From Bacteroidales bacterium (GTDB lineage: Bacteria > Bacteroidota > Bacteroidia > Bacteroidales > UBA932): a DNA stretch of 64,000 bases. The translations under genes and the position numbers were made by a program. Positions 36,239-46,817 of this stretch are shown piece after piece. The stretch covers positions 124,001-188,000 of the forward strand of contig JAGDBO010000001.1 of NCBI GenBank assembly GCA_017959005.1. Direction: 5' to 3'. The notes under the pieces are model-generated. The model was not told the origin of the DNA. It was given only the letters and a program-made list of their open reading frames with translations, and searched no databases. The stretch's first letter is position 1; each line of letters starts with the position of its first letter.

Positions 36239-37810
36239 CTATTTGATTACGAATTTGAAGATGCCGTTCACGCGGGAGCCCACAATGGCAGCGTTTCCAA
36301 CAACGGTTGGGGAAGACTCAAAGTTGTAAGCCACTTTCCTTGAATAAATTACAGTTCCCGTCTTGGCTTCTATAAGATAGATAACACCATCTCCGTCTCC
36401 GGTGAAAATATACATCTTGTTCTCTTTGTCATAAAAGGCAACAGGAGAAGACCAGCAGAACTGGCTCAGCGGAATCTGATAGATAACTGAACCGTCTTTG
36501 GTGGAAAGGGCAAACAATTCTCCATTTGTTTTGGCAGCCTTCTGACGGCAAACATTTGCAAAAATCATCTCTTGGCAATCACCATTTCCTAACAGCGGAG
36601 TAGAATACATTCCTCCGTCCATGATTTTTTCTCCATGCTTTAAGCGGCGGCAATGTATCTTCTGCTCCCAAATTAAAGAACCATCTAATCCATTGAGTTT
36701 TACAAAGTAACAGAGACCGTCCATTCCCTGGTGGTCTACCTCGCTTGCGGTATAAATGAACGGGGTGTCATTCTCTATGCGGCATACAACGGTTCCGTCT
36801 GAGTCATCATGGTTGCTGTAATGCCAAACGGGTTTCATGGTGTTCAGATTAATGCAGAGAATATTTCCATTGTTATCCTGAAACCATCCGTAGTTTCTCC
36901 AAATTGCTATGCTTGATTCCACTCCCGGAGCAGCACCGCCAACCTTGTAACGAAGTGTCTGAAGCAGGTTGAGTTTACCCTGCTCCCTGGAAAATTTGTA
37001 GATGCTTCCGTTTTCTCCGGGCCATATAAGATAACCGCCGGCAACAACCGGAGAGGAGTCAAACGCTCCCCACTTTCTCCACGCCTTATAATCTGAGAAT
37101 CTGTATGTTATCCTATGCTTAAGAAGATCTACACAGAGCAGATTCATTGGTGTTTCTCTAGAGACTCCGTGTCCAATATAGAGGTTCTTGAACTCCGGGT
37201 CTAAAGATGGTGAACCCTTAATGGTGTTTTGAACATCCAAGTCTGAACGGGTACGTTTTCCGGTGTTGAAATCTAAAAAGTATGCCTTTGCATTCAGAGA
37301 TGTGAATATGATTTCCTCTCCGCTTTCAAGGGCAGAGGGAAGAAGAACACCCGCCTTACGGAAATTCTCCACATCCTCTTTGCTCCAGTGAACATAAATA
37401 GGCTGGCCTGTCCAACCGGTGCCTCCGCCCCAGTTTCCAAACTTGGTTTCAAAGTTGTCCTCCGGAGTTTTAAACGTCCATGCAATCTCAACAGTATCTG
37501 GTCTTTTCTCCAGCTTTCCTCCAAACGAGGCGTTGCGCAGCAGATTCCTTCTGAAGGTGAAGGTGGAAAAATCTGATGCATACCTGTCATCCAAATCCTG
37601 CAGATAATAGGTAAGGGTATCTTTCTGTTCTACAACAAAATAGACCTTTTGCGCGGAAGTGTATGCGGTATCAGGTAGGAAAAGTTTTTCTATGGGTACC
37701 TGCTCAAGTGTGTCTGTAACAGGTAGTTCCTCCTGTACAGCATTTCTGTTAGTACACCCGACATAAATCAAACTCAAGGCCGAGAATAACAAAATAGAGT
37801 ACGCTCCCAT
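36239..37810 (-). CDS. PQQ-like beta-propeller protein, probable lipoprotein
   Basis: A 523-residue exported protein. The N-terminus MGAYSILLFSALSLIYVGC is a lipoprotein-like signal, although Tyr at -3 is not ideal. From about residue 130 it contains repeated propeller blades: SSPVVAGGYLIWPGENGSIY, STPLLGNGD, SPVAFYDKENKMYIFTGDGDGVIYLIEAKTGTVIYSRK, and SSPTVVGNAAIVGS. Such repeats occur in BamB-like scaffolds and PQQ dehydrogenases, but I see no quinone-binding or catalytic residues, so a scaffold or ligand-binding role is more likely. It lies 14 bp behind the PD40/SPOR gene. Confidence 0.75.
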   Translation of the reverse strand: MGAYSILLFSALSLIYVGCTNRNAVQEELPVTDTLEQVPIEKLFLPDTAYTSAQKVYFVVEQKDTLTYYLQDLDDRYASDFSTFTFRRNLLRNASFGGKLEKRPDTVEIAWTFKTPEDNFETKFGNWGGGTGWTGQPIYVHWSKEDVENFRKAGVLLPSALESGEEIIFTSLNAKAYFLDFNTGKRTRSDLDVQNTIKGSPSLDPEFKNLYIGHGVSRETPMNLLCVDLLKHRITYRFSDYKAWRKWGAFDSSPVVAGGYLIWPGENGSIYKFSREQGKLNLLQTLRYKVGGAAPGVESSIAIWRNYGWFQDNNGNILCINLNTMKPVWHYSNHDDSDGTVVCRIENDTPFIYTASEVDHQGMDGLCYFVKLNGLDGSLIWEQKIHCRRLKHGEKIMDGGMYSTPLLGNGDCQEMIFANVCRQKAAKTNGELFALSTKDGSVIYQIPLSQFCWSSPVAFYDKENKMYIFTGDGDGVIYLIEAKTGTVIYSRKVAYNFESSPTVVGNAAIVGSRVNGIFKFVIK

Positions 37811-37824
37811 CTCTCTGCTTCTAT

Positions 37825-39816
37825 CTATAAAACCTGTTCTACGGAGATTTTGCCGGATTTAGTCTCTTCCAGTTTCTTTGCAACGCCGTCTGCCTCTTCT
37901 TTGGATGAGAACGGGCCAACTATGTATTTGGTACCCTCTGCTGAGGTAACCTTGGCCATATCCTTGCCGGTGGCAGATTTAATAGTGTGCAGTAAAGCTT
38001 CAGGTAAGCGCTCCAATCCGCTGATTACTACGTTATATGCACCTGCTGGCTCTGCCTTGGATTTTTTGGCTGCCTGTGCCTCCTCCTTTCTGGCGGTTGC
38101 CAGAGGATAGGCCTTGCCCTCCTTAAGGGCTGTAATCTGTGCGGTTGAGAAGAGTTTTTTTACCTTGGAGAGTTGTTTCTGAGCCTCTGAATATTTGGTG
38201 AAAGCGCCTGCGCTATAGACGTAGCGGCCGTTCTGCTCCTTTTCAAATACAGGAGAGAGCCCCTTGAAACTTGCTACGTTGGCAGGCTTTACGGAACTCA
38301 TAAAGCGGATCTGATAGAGTATGCCGTCCGGAAGGTCTTCCCATTCTGCCAGCCACCCCTTCTTTAAAATCTTAAAGGTGAGGTCTTTCTTAGGGCGCTG
38401 CAGGTTGAAACTCTCTATGTCTGTAACTTTTGCCCTATCATTGAGCATGTTGGAAGGGTTGAAGTCTTCATCCTCATCATCATCTTCCTGCACATTGAAC
38501 TCTTCTCCAAGTTCAATATCTCTGCTTGAAGGAACAACCACACCGGAATTAAAGAACTCCTCCTCCATTTTTCTCAGTGCCGTTTCACTCTCTCTAATCT
38601 GCTGGCGCAGAGCAAGAAGTGCGTTCTCGTCATCTGTTATGATTTTGGTGATTTTAGCAACGGAGTCTTTTCTTATCTGAACCATAACGGAGTCTTCAGT
38701 TGCACGCAGTCTCTCTTCAACTTCCGTATAAAGATCACGGGTACTCTGCTGCCGAGCAACCATCTGCTTCTCCCTCTTTTTGAGGTTTCTGCAACGCACG
38801 CTCTCTCTGGTGTAATTCTGTGTCTTTACAACCGTTGCAGAATCCATAGGGGAGTTGACTTTTGTCTGATCTACCTCTTTGAGGGCTTTATTAATCTCTG
38901 CGTTGGTGATGGAATCTCTCTCCTTGTCTGTGGTGGTTCTTACGGCACCCCTTAAGCGTGCAATGTTGGCAGCCTCTTTTGCAGATAGAGCTTTGGTAAT
39001 AGGATCCGGCTGGTAATCAACAACGTATGTAACTATCATAGTTGTGCTGTAGAGCGGAGAGTTTGGGTTATCCAGAAGGCGGGTGGAGGAGAAAGCCGCA
39101 TAACGGCTATCCGGAGTTACGTAGAAAAAGAAATCATCTCCCGGAGAGGAGTAAGGGAAGCCCATATTCTGTGCCGGCCCCCAATCCTTCTTCTCTTCAT
39201 CCCAACTGCAGACATAGAGGTCATATCCGCCGGCACCGGAGTGGCCGTTGGAGGAGAAGTAGAACTTTTTACCGTCCGGAGAGACAAAAGGAAAAAGCTC
39301 GTTGCCCGCGGTGGATATATTGCCGGAGAGTTTTTGTGGGATACTCCAAACACCATCCGCACCCTTAACGGTTCTGTATATGTTCCAACTCCCATTAACT
39401 TCTTTTGCACTGTAATAGAGGGTGTTGGTGTTGTTTGCAAGGTAGAGGGTATCACTGGTGGTGTTGAGCCCTTCCGGAGAGTGAATGAATCCGCCGGCAA
39501 TGTTTATGTTGGGATAGTAGAGGAAAAAGTCCCTCTTATCCATAGTCTTACGGGTAACCACGTTTGGCTCGGAGACAAAACGGAGCATCTCTTCTCCGTT
39601 CTGGCAGCAGATAATCTTCATATCCAGAGTCCTCTTCTGTGCAGGCTCCGCCTTTGCGGCCAGCCTCTCATATATGGAACGGGCCTCCGCAAAGTTGTAA
39701 CTTCTGTAGAGAGAGTCTGCTACCCTCTCACTCTCCTGAGCGTTTTGCGCCTTTGCCGGTGCGGCAAACAGAAGTGCCACAAGGGGCAGAATCATCATCG
39801 CGATAGTTTTCTTCAT
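37825..39816 (-). CDS. PD40 beta-propeller/SPOR domain envelope protein
   Basis: I start at 39816 (663 residues): MKKTIAMMILPLVALLFAAPAKA is a signal peptide and a -7 box lies 38 nt upstream, whereas the open frame to 40002 crosses both promoters. Order: a TPR-like helix pair (about 25-65), WD40-like PD40 repeats (ELFPFVSPDGKKFYFSSNGHSGAGGYDLY at about 180-210), a charged coiled-coil (about 330-430), an acidic patch (EDDDEDED), and two SPOR-like domains at about 495-570 and 592-663. SPOR domains bind denuded peptidoglycan, so the protein probably sits at the division site or on the cell wall. First gene of the operon. Confidence 0.8.
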   Translation of the reverse strand: MKKTIAMMILPLVALLFAAPAKAQNAQESERVADSLYRSYNFAEARSIYERLAAKAEPAQKRTLDMKIICCQNGEEMLRFVSEPNVVTRKTMDKRDFFLYYPNINIAGGFIHSPEGLNTTSDTLYLANNTNTLYYSAKEVNGSWNIYRTVKGADGVWSIPQKLSGNISTAGNELFPFVSPDGKKFYFSSNGHSGAGGYDLYVCSWDEEKKDWGPAQNMGFPYSSPGDDFFFYVTPDSRYAAFSSTRLLDNPNSPLYSTTMIVTYVVDYQPDPITKALSAKEAANIARLRGAVRTTTDKERDSITNAEINKALKEVDQTKVNSPMDSATVVKTQNYTRESVRCRNLKKREKQMVARQQSTRDLYTEVEERLRATEDSVMVQIRKDSVAKITKIITDDENALLALRQQIRESETALRKMEEEFFNSGVVVPSSRDIELGEEFNVQEDDDEDEDFNPSNMLNDRAKVTDIESFNLQRPKKDLTFKILKKGWLAEWEDLPDGILYQIRFMSSVKPANVASFKGLSPVFEKEQNGRYVYSAGAFTKYSEAQKQLSKVKKLFSTAQITALKEGKAYPLATARKEEAQAAKKSKAEPAGAYNVVISGLERLPEALLHTIKSATGKDMAKVTSAEGTKYIVGPFSSKEEADGVAKKLEETKSGKISVEQVL

Positions 39817-39854
39817 CTCTTTGCTCTTTTCAAAAGGGAGCCAAATGGCTGTAA

Positions 39855-39900
39855 CAAAGGTATGAAATAGTTTATTTTTTACGAAAAAATTGTAAATTTG
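39855..39900. promoter_or_regulatory. Divergent -7 boxes: PD40/SPOR operon and secDF
   Basis: Minus-strand TACCTTTG at 39855-39862 serves the PD40/SPOR operon. Plus-strand TAAATTTG at 39893-39900 serves secDF, whose ATG is at 39929. Confidence 0.68.
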
Positions 39901-39928
39901 CGGCCTATTATCAAAACTGTAATTAAAA

Positions 39929-42900
39929 ATGCAAAACAAAGGACTCTTTAGAGCATTGGCAATCCTGATTGCGCTGGCGTGCTTGTACCAGTTGTCATTC
40001 ACGTTTGTAACAAGAAATCAGGAGAAGAAGGCGGAGGCGTTTGCAGCCAAAGCTGTTGAGATAGAGAAGAATAAGCCTGAGTTCGCACAGGTGTCAGACC
40101 TGAACAAGGCATTCTATCTAGACTCACTTCAGAAAGTTAAAAACAGATATTACCTAGATTCAATCACAGCAAAGAAGGTCTATCTCGGATACACTTATAA
40201 GGATGTAAAGGAGAAGGAGATCAAACTTGGTTTGGACCTGAAGGGAGGTATGAACGTAATGATGCAGGTTCAGCTCAGGGATTTGGTTAAGGCTCTTGCC
40301 AACAATAACCAGAGCGAGGAGTTTACAAAGGCCCTCAACCTTGCAACAGAGAGAGAAGTGACTAGCCGCCAAGACTTTATCACCCTCTTCAAGCAGGCTT
40401 GGGATGAGGTTGCTCCTACCCAGAGACTCTCTACCATCTTTGGAACATACGAGATGAGAGACAGAATCACTCCTGAGACCTCAAATGAGGAGGTTATCTC
40501 AATCATCCGCAAGGAGGCAGAGAGTGCAATCTCCAACTCATTCAACGTGCTCCGCAGCCGTATTGACCGCTTTGGTGTAACCTCTCCTAACATTCAGAAA
40601 CTCGGCAACTCCGGAAGAATTCTTGTGGAACTTCCGGGTGTTAAGGAGCCAGAGCGTGTTAGAAAGCTTCTCCAGGGAACTGCTTCATTGGAGTTCTGGC
40701 CTACATTTGAGGGCAGCGAGGTTTACGGTGCTCTTGCACAGGCAGACGCTTTGCTGAGAGATATGAACGCTGCCGAGGCTGCAGTTGAGGATAGCGTAGC
40801 GGTTACCAAAGACTCTACCAGCATAGCAGAGATGATTAAGCAGGAGATTAGCGCAACAGACTCACTCTCACAGGATGAGGTTGCTTTTGCAAAACAGCAT
40901 CCACTGCTCTATCTCCTCCGTCCTCAGGTATTCCAGGGACAGATTGCTCCGGGTCCTGAGATGGGACGCGCTCACTACAAGGATACTGCAATGATTAACA
41001 AGTATCTGAGTATGCCTCAGGTTAAGGCCGTTCTTCCTGCAGACCTGGTTCCTATGTGGACCGTTAAGCCTGTAGATGACGCAGATACTTATTATGCTTT
41101 GATTGGTATAAAGAACTCATCCAGAGACGGTAAAGCTCCTCTGGACGGAAGCTGCATTACAGATGCAAGCATCTCTTACCAGCAGAGCGGCGGACTCCCT
41201 GGCGTAAGCATGTCTATGAACCCTGAGGGTGCAAAGACCTGGGCAAGACTTACTGCAGACAACATTAAGAGAAGCATTGCTGTTGTATTGGACGGAATGG
41301 CATACTCTTATCCAACAGTAAAGAATGAGATTACCGGCGGTAACTCTTTGATTGACGGACGTTTCACTATTGATGAGGCAACAGACCTTGCAAACGTTCT
41401 CAAGTCCGGTAAACTTCCTGCACCGGCAACCATTCTTCAGGAGCAGGTTGTTGGTCCTTCACTCGGACAGGAGTCTATCAACTCAGGTATGATTTCATTC
41501 CTGATTGCCTTTATCCTGGTTCTCCTTTACATGCTCTTCTTCTATAGAGGCGCAGGAGTTGCTGCTTGTATTGCTCTGATTTGCAACGTGGTATTCCTTC
41601 TTGGATCTCTCGTTTCAATGGGTGCGGTACTTACACTCCCTGGTATTGCCGGTCTGGTACTTACCCTGGGTATGGCGGTAGACTCCAACGTCATCATCTA
41701 CGAGCGTATCAAAGAGGAACTTAGAAGCGGTAAGCAGCTCCGCCTTGCTATTAAAGACGGTTACAACAACGCTTACTCAGCAATCTTGGACGGTAACATT
41801 ACAACCATCATCGTAGGTATTGTACTGGCAGTATTCGGTACAGGTCCTATTCAGGGATTCGCAACCACCTTGATTCTTGGTATCATCACCTCACTCATCA
41901 CTTCAATCTTCATTACAAGATTGTACTTTGAGGGTCGTCTTTCCAGAAACAAGAACATTACATTTGAGGGCAAAGCAACTCGCAACTTCCTTACAAATAC
42001 AAAGATAGACTTCATTGGCTTGAGGAAGACCACTTATGTAATTGCTCTTGCTGTTATTATCACCTGCCTCGGTTTCATCTTTACAAAGGGCTTCACTTAC
42101 GGTGTAGATTTCACCGGAGGTCGTACCTATGTTTTGAGATTTGACAAGATGGTTTCCGCAGACGATGTTCGTAAGGCAGCAACCGCAGAATTCGGTGAGA
42201 GTGTTGAGGTTAAGCAGTTTGGTTCCGGCAGCCAGATGAAGGTTACCACCAAGTACAAGATTAACGACAACTCTCAGGAGGTTGATCAGGAGGTAGAGAG
42301 CAAACTCTACAATGCTTTGAAAGGCTTCTTTGAAACTCCTCTTACTCAGGAGCAGTTTACAACAACCGTAGACAACCCTAACGGTATTGTAAGTTCAGAT
42401 AAGGTTGGTCCTACCATTGCAAATGACATGAAGAGAAAGGGCACATATGCAGTTATCATTGCATTGATTGCCATCTTCCTCTACATTGCAGGACGTTTCT
42501 CCAACTGGTCTTGGGGTGCCGGTGGTATTGCCGCATTGGCACACGATGCAATCATTGTAATAGGCTTCTACTCAATCTTTACCGGAATCCTGCCATTCTC
42601 ATTGGATGTTGATCAGACATTCATTGCGGCTGTGCTTACCATCATCGGTTACTCCATCAACGATACGGTGGTTATCTTTGACCGTATCCGTGAGTACAAG
42701 AGGCTCTACCCTAAGAGAACTCTTAAGGAGAACATCAACGGTGCGGTAAACAGCACACTGGCAAGAACTTTCAACACTTCAGGTACAACTTTGGTTGTAT
42801 TGCTGGCAATTGCAATCTTTGGCGGTGACACCATCCGCGGCTTTGCAGTAGCTCTTGCAATAGGCGTTATTGTGGGTACATTCTCATCAGTATTCGTTGC

Positions 42901-42958
42901 AACTCCAATCATGTACGACATCAACAAGAAGAAGGTTGAGAAAGTTGTTAAAAAGTAA
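39929..42958 (+). CDS. secDF: Fused protein translocase subunit SecDF
   Basis: A 1009-residue inner-membrane protein that uses proton-motive force to help Sec-dependent export. The SecD half starts with a membrane helix and GLDLKGGMNVMMQV (about 98-111), then a large periplasmic domain and six helices with GLVLTLGMAVDSNVIIYERI. The SecF half begins near residue 690 with YGVDFTGGRTYVLRF and has the matching GYSINDTVVIFDRIREY. The fusion is common in this phylum. Its periplasmic loop (about 285-330) contains an acidic insertion rich in Ser/Glu. It has its own promoter and terminator. Confidence 0.97.
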   Translation: MQNKGLFRALAILIALACLYQLSFTFVTRNQEKKAEAFAAKAVEIEKNKPEFAQVSDLNKAFYLDSLQKVKNRYYLDSITAKKVYLGYTYKDVKEKEIKLGLDLKGGMNVMMQVQLRDLVKALANNNQSEEFTKALNLATEREVTSRQDFITLFKQAWDEVAPTQRLSTIFGTYEMRDRITPETSNEEVISIIRKEAESAISNSFNVLRSRIDRFGVTSPNIQKLGNSGRILVELPGVKEPERVRKLLQGTASLEFWPTFEGSEVYGALAQADALLRDMNAAEAAVEDSVAVTKDSTSIAEMIKQEISATDSLSQDEVAFAKQHPLLYLLRPQVFQGQIAPGPEMGRAHYKDTAMINKYLSMPQVKAVLPADLVPMWTVKPVDDADTYYALIGIKNSSRDGKAPLDGSCITDASISYQQSGGLPGVSMSMNPEGAKTWARLTADNIKRSIAVVLDGMAYSYPTVKNEITGGNSLIDGRFTIDEATDLANVLKSGKLPAPATILQEQVVGPSLGQESINSGMISFLIAFILVLLYMLFFYRGAGVAACIALICNVVFLLGSLVSMGAVLTLPGIAGLVLTLGMAVDSNVIIYERIKEELRSGKQLRLAIKDGYNNAYSAILDGNITTIIVGIVLAVFGTGPIQGFATTLILGIITSLITSIFITRLYFEGRLSRNKNITFEGKATRNFLTNTKIDFIGLRKTTYVIALAVIITCLGFIFTKGFTYGVDFTGGRTYVLRFDKMVSADDVRKAATAEFGESVEVKQFGSGSQMKVTTKYKINDNSQEVDQEVESKLYNALKGFFETPLTQEQFTTTVDNPNGIVSSDKVGPTIANDMKRKGTYAVIIALIAIFLYIAGRFSNWSWGAGGIAALAHDAIIVIGFYSIFTGILPFSLDVDQTFIAAVLTIIGYSINDTVVIFDRIREYKRLYPKRTLKENINGAVNSTLARTFNTSGTTLVVLLAIAIFGGDTIRGFAVALAIGVIVGTFSSVFVATPIMYDINKKKVEKVVKK

Positions 42959-42978
42959 GAGTTAAAATTGCGTTTGAA

Positions 42979-43013
42979 AGGGGGATGGCTTAACGGCCAC
43001 CCCCTCTTTTTTT
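42979..43013 (+). terminator. Terminator behind secDF
   Basis: Stem GGGGG-A-TGGC with GCCA-CCCCC (one bulged A), loop TTAACG, then a run of seven Ts. Confidence 0.8.
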
Positions 43014-43050
43014 ATTGGAGGTTTTACCCTTTAGTTACGGTGATTTTTTA

Positions 43051-43058
43051 TAAATTTG
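43051..43058 (+). promoter_or_regulatory. -7 promoter box of rnr-gpmI-dnaE
   Basis: TAAATTTG, full consensus, 21 nt before the rnr start codon. Confidence 0.65.
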
Positions 43059-43079
43059 TAGAGTTATACCAAAAATTTT

Positions 43080-45263
43080 ATGAGTAGAAAGAATTCAAAT
43101 AGGAATAGAAAAAAAACTAAGAAGGAGAGAGGTTTGACAATGGGGAGAAGGGCTGAAAGAAGGGGCGTTACGGGCGGAAGCCGCAGGGTTTTTGAAGAGG
43201 TTGAGGGACTTCTGGAGATTGCATCGGGAGGATACGGATTTGTAAGGTTGGCGCCAAAAGAGGGGAATGCTGCTGTTCCTAAGAAAGATGAGAGAGAGGA
43301 TGTGTTTATTCCTATCGGGAAACTGAGAGGGGCGCTAAATAATGATACCGTTAGAGTTGCCATTACAAAGCCGGATCAGGCTAAGGGCAAGGAGGGTGAG
43401 GTTGTTGCTATAGTTCAAAGAAGCACAAGGCCATACGTAGGTATACTTCAGATTTCAGGTAAGCATGCCTGGGTGATTATTGAAAGTAAGAGCATGCCTT
43501 ATGACATTGAAGTTCCGGTGGAGAGCGTAAAGAAAGAGTGGCAGGGATTGAAGGTTGCAGCACTTGTAACGGAATTTCCTAGAGGGTTCCAAACACCTGT
43601 GGGCAAGATAGTTGACGTGCTTGGAAAAGCCGGAGACAATGATACCGAGATGCACGCTATTCTCTCAGAATACGGCCTTCCTTACAGGTTCCCTTCTGAA
43701 GTTGAGGTTGAGGCTTCAAAGATTCCGGTTAAGATTACAAAGGCGGATTTGGAGGGAAGAAGAGATTTGCGCAAGGAGTGCATCTTTACAATTGACCCTG
43801 CAGACGCCAAGGATTTTGATGATGCCGTTTCATTCAAAGTTCTGGAAAACGGAAACTTTGAGATAGGTGTTCATATTGCGGACGTCTCTTACTACGTTAA
43901 GCCTAAAACGCTGTTGGACCGTGAGGCTTACGCCAGAGCCACCAGCGTCTATCTTGTAGACAGAACCATACCTATGCTTCCGGAAGCGCTCTCAAACAAC
44001 CTCTGTTCACTGCGCCCTAACGAGGATAAGTTATGCTTCTCTGCAATCTTTGAAATGGACTCATCTGCAAGGGTTTTGAAGCAGTGGTTCGGACGCACGG
44101 TAATTAACTCCTCTTTCCGTTTTGCATACGAAGAGGCGCAGCAGATTATAGACAGAGAGGGTGATATGAAAGATTACACTCCTGTGATGCCGGAAGGGGA
44201 AACTCCTTCTACTGAGGTTGTTACAGCAGTACTTGAGCTTCATAAGATTGCAACGGTGCTGAGGAAAAAGAGATTCAAAGCGGGTTCTATAAGCTTTGAA
44301 AGACCTGAGATGAAGGTGATTGTAGATGAGACCGGAAAACCTGTAGATGTTGTTCAGAAGGTTACTAAATCTGCCAACTGGCTCATTGAGGAGTTTATGC
44401 TTCTGGCAAACAAAGCGGTTGCTACTCACGTTACAAAGGAGATAAGAAAAGAGGCTCCTACATTTGTATACAGAGTTCACGATGAGCCTAATATGGAGAA
44501 AGTTGCGGAACTCAAGACCTTTGTAAAACACTTTGGTTACAAGATGGAGGCGGCTGATACTCCTAAGCAGCTTGCCAAATCTCTGAACAAACTTGTTGAG
44601 CAATTGAGAGGAAAACCTGAGTGTGATACCATAGAACTTCTGGCACTCAGATGCATGGCCCGCGCCCAGTATTCTACCAACAATATAGGCCACTACGGAC
44701 TTGGATTCCAGTATTATACACACTTCACTTCTCCAATCAGAAGATATCCGGATATGATGGTTCACCGTCTGCTCTCACGTTATCTGGAGGGTGGCAAAAA
44801 TGCAGACAAGCAGATGTATGAAGAGTACTGTCTGCACTCCTCTCAGCGGGAACAGGTTGCCACTGAGGCGGAAAGAGCCAGCATAAAGTATAAGATGGCG
44901 GAGTATATGAAGGAGAGAGTTGGGAAGATTTATGAGGGAACAATAAGCGGAGTTACTGAGTGGGGACTCTATGTTCAGATAGAACCGGAGAAGATTGAGG
45001 GTATGATTTCTCTCAGAGAGCTGGAGGATGATTACTACCAGTTTGATGAGAAAACATACAGCGTTAAGGGCAAATCTTCCGGCAAGAAATATACTCTTGG
45101 TGACCGCGTAAAAGTTAAGGTTGAGCGTGTTTCTCTGGAGCAGAAAACCATTGATTTCTCGCTGGTTGTAGAGGAGGATGTGGAGCCGGTAGAAAAATAC
45201 GGCTTAGCGGAAAGAGAGCAGGAAACGGGTGGTAAAAAAAGAAAAATTAAAAGAAACAGATAA
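43080..45263 (+). CDS. rnr: Ribonuclease R
   Basis: A processive 3'-5' exoribonuclease of 727 residues that degrades structured RNA. After a very basic leader ([15 protein letters not shown]) come cold-shock domains and the RNB catalytic domain with [15 protein letters not shown] at about 238-252, whose aspartates bind Mg2+. The conserved [21 protein letters not shown] follows near 540, then an S1 domain (about 620-705) and a basic tail. It is first in an operon with gpmI (10 bp gap) and dnaE (11 bp gap). Confidence 0.96.
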   Translation: MSRKNSNRNRKKTKKERGLTMGRRAERRGVTGGSRRVFEEVEGLLEIASGGYGFVRLAPKEGNAAVPKKDEREDVFIPIGKLRGALNNDTVRVAITKPDQAKGKEGEVVAIVQRSTRPYVGILQISGKHAWVIIESKSMPYDIEVPVESVKKEWQGLKVAALVTEFPRGFQTPVGKIVDVLGKAGDNDTEMHAILSEYGLPYRFPSEVEVEASKIPVKITKADLEGRRDLRKECIFTIDPADAKDFDDAVSFKVLENGNFEIGVHIADVSYYVKPKTLLDREAYARATSVYLVDRTIPMLPEALSNNLCSLRPNEDKLCFSAIFEMDSSARVLKQWFGRTVINSSFRFAYEEAQQIIDREGDMKDYTPVMPEGETPSTEVVTAVLELHKIATVLRKKRFKAGSISFERPEMKVIVDETGKPVDVVQKVTKSANWLIEEFMLLANKAVATHVTKEIRKEAPTFVYRVHDEPNMEKVAELKTFVKHFGYKMEAADTPKQLAKSLNKLVEQLRGKPECDTIELLALRCMARAQYSTNNIGHYGLGFQYYTHFTSPIRRYPDMMVHRLLSRYLEGGKNADKQMYEEYCLHSSQREQVATEAERASIKYKMAEYMKERVGKIYEGTISGVTEWGLYVQIEPEKIEGMISLRELEDDYYQFDEKTYSVKGKSSGKKYTLGDRVKVKVERVSLEQKTIDFSLVVEEDVEPVEKYGLAEREQETGGKKRKIKRNR

Positions 45264-45273
45264 AGATTATAAG

Positions 45274-46806
45274 ATGGGAAAGAAAGTTTTATTAATGATT
45301 CTGGATGGATGGGGAATCGGAAAAGAGGATTCTTCAAATGCAATATTCACTCAAGGTCAGCCAAATATTGATGCACTGAGAGCAAAGTATCCGCACTCAC
45401 AGCTTATGGCTTGCGGAGAGGATGTTGGTCTTCCGGAGGGTCAGATGGGAAACTCTGAAGTTGGACACCTGAACATTGGTGCCGGCAGAGTGGTTTATCA
45501 GGATCTTGTAAAGATCAACAAGGTGTGCCGTGAGAAGAAAATGCTGGAGAACAAAGAGATAAAGGGTGTAATGGAGTATGCTCGTGGAAAGGGTGAAAAT
45601 CAGGCGCATGCACTGCATCTGCTGGGCCTTGTATCCAGAGGCGGAGTGCACAGTTCTCTGGAACATCTCTTTGGATTTTTGGATGCGGCAAAGGAGAGCG
45701 GACTTACAAAAGTTTACGTTCACTGCTTTATGGACGGAAGAGATACCGACCCAAGAAGCGGTAAGGGGTTTGTTGCGGAGTTGGAAGAGCATATGAAAAA
45801 GAGTTGTGGGTCTGTTGCATCTGTATGCGGAAGATTTTACGCTATGGACAGAGACAAGCGCTGGGAGAGAATAAAGGAGGCTTATGATCTTCTTGTAGAG
45901 GGCAAAGGTGCAAAGTTCGCCTCAGCAACCGAGGCTATACAAGCGTCTTATGCTGAGGGCGTTACAGATGAGTTTATAAAACCGGTTTCTATTAGAAAGG
46001 CAAGCGGAGAACCAGTTGCAGTCATTAAGGAGAATGATGCCGTTATCTTCTTCAACTTCCGCAATGACAGAGCACGCGAGATGACAGCCGTTCTTACTCA
46101 GAAAGATATGCCGGAAAATGGAATGCATACCATTCCGCTCTACTACTGCTGCCTTACCCCTTATGATGACGAGTTCAAAGGACTGCACATTCTCTTTGAC
46201 AAGGAGCACGTGCAAAATACTTTGGGTGAGGTTGTTGCAAATGCCGGTAAGAACCAGTTGAGAATTGCGGAGACGGAAAAATATGCACACGTTACCTTCT
46301 TCTTCAACGGCGGAAGAGAGGAGCCTTTCAAGAATGAGGATAGAATTTTGGTTGCCTCTCCAAAGGTTGCTACGTATGATTTGCAGCCGGAGATGAGCGC
46401 TCCGGAGGTAGCAGAGAAACTCATAAAAGCTATCGAGAGTAAAAAAGAGGATATGATTATTCTCAACTTTGCAAATGGTGATATGGTTGGCCATACCGGT
46501 GTGTATGAGGCAATTAAAAAGGCTGTTAGGTGTATAGACGGTTTGGTTGGAAAGGTTGTTGCGGCCGCAAAAGAGAACGGTTACTCTGTTCTTATTACCG
46601 CAGACCACGGCAACGCAGACTATGCTGTAAATCCGGACGGATCTCCTAATACCGCCCACTCTCTCAACCCTGTTCAGTTCATTGTTGTAGATGATGATGT
46701 TAAGAGGGTTGAGAATGGAAGATTGTGTGACATTGCTCCTACTATCCTCCGTCTGATGGATATTCCTCAGCCGGAAGAGATGACAGGAAAGTGTTTGATA
46801 AGTTAA
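45274..46806 (+). CDS. gpmI: 2,3-bisphosphoglycerate-independent phosphoglycerate mutase
   Basis: A Mn-dependent glycolytic enzyme interconverting 3- and 2-phosphoglycerate. The ATG at 45274 gives 510 residues and the family N-terminus [10 protein letters not shown] (Asp11 is a metal ligand); the open frame starting at 45229 only overlaps rnr. The phosphoserine nucleophile is Ser61 in [17 protein letters not shown]. Later motifs are [37 protein letters not shown], and the metal-binding ADHGNAD. Confidence 0.97.
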   Translation: MGKKVLLMILDGWGIGKEDSSNAIFTQGQPNIDALRAKYPHSQLMACGEDVGLPEGQMGNSEVGHLNIGAGRVVYQDLVKINKVCREKKMLENKEIKGVMEYARGKGENQAHALHLLGLVSRGGVHSSLEHLFGFLDAAKESGLTKVYVHCFMDGRDTDPRSGKGFVAELEEHMKKSCGSVASVCGRFYAMDRDKRWERIKEAYDLLVEGKGAKFASATEAIQASYAEGVTDEFIKPVSIRKASGEPVAVIKENDAVIFFNFRNDRAREMTAVLTQKDMPENGMHTIPLYYCCLTPYDDEFKGLHILFDKEHVQNTLGEVVANAGKNQLRIAETEKYAHVTFFFNGGREEPFKNEDRILVASPKVATYDLQPEMSAPEVAEKLIKAIESKKEDMIILNFANGDMVGHTGVYEAIKKAVRCIDGLVGKVVAAAKENGYSVLITADHGNADYAVNPDGSPNTAHSLNPVQFIVVDDDVKRVENGRLCDIAPTILRLMDIPQPEEMTGKCLIS

Positions 46807-46817
46807 TGTAAGGGGTT

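Noticed and set aside
39817-40002. 62-codon extension of the PD40/SPOR protein
   Set aside because: It crosses both divergent promoters and the secDF start; the signal peptide begins at 39816.
45922-46659. Antisense 245-codon frame within gpmI
   Set aside because: Shadow of a well-supported gene; no start context or motifs.
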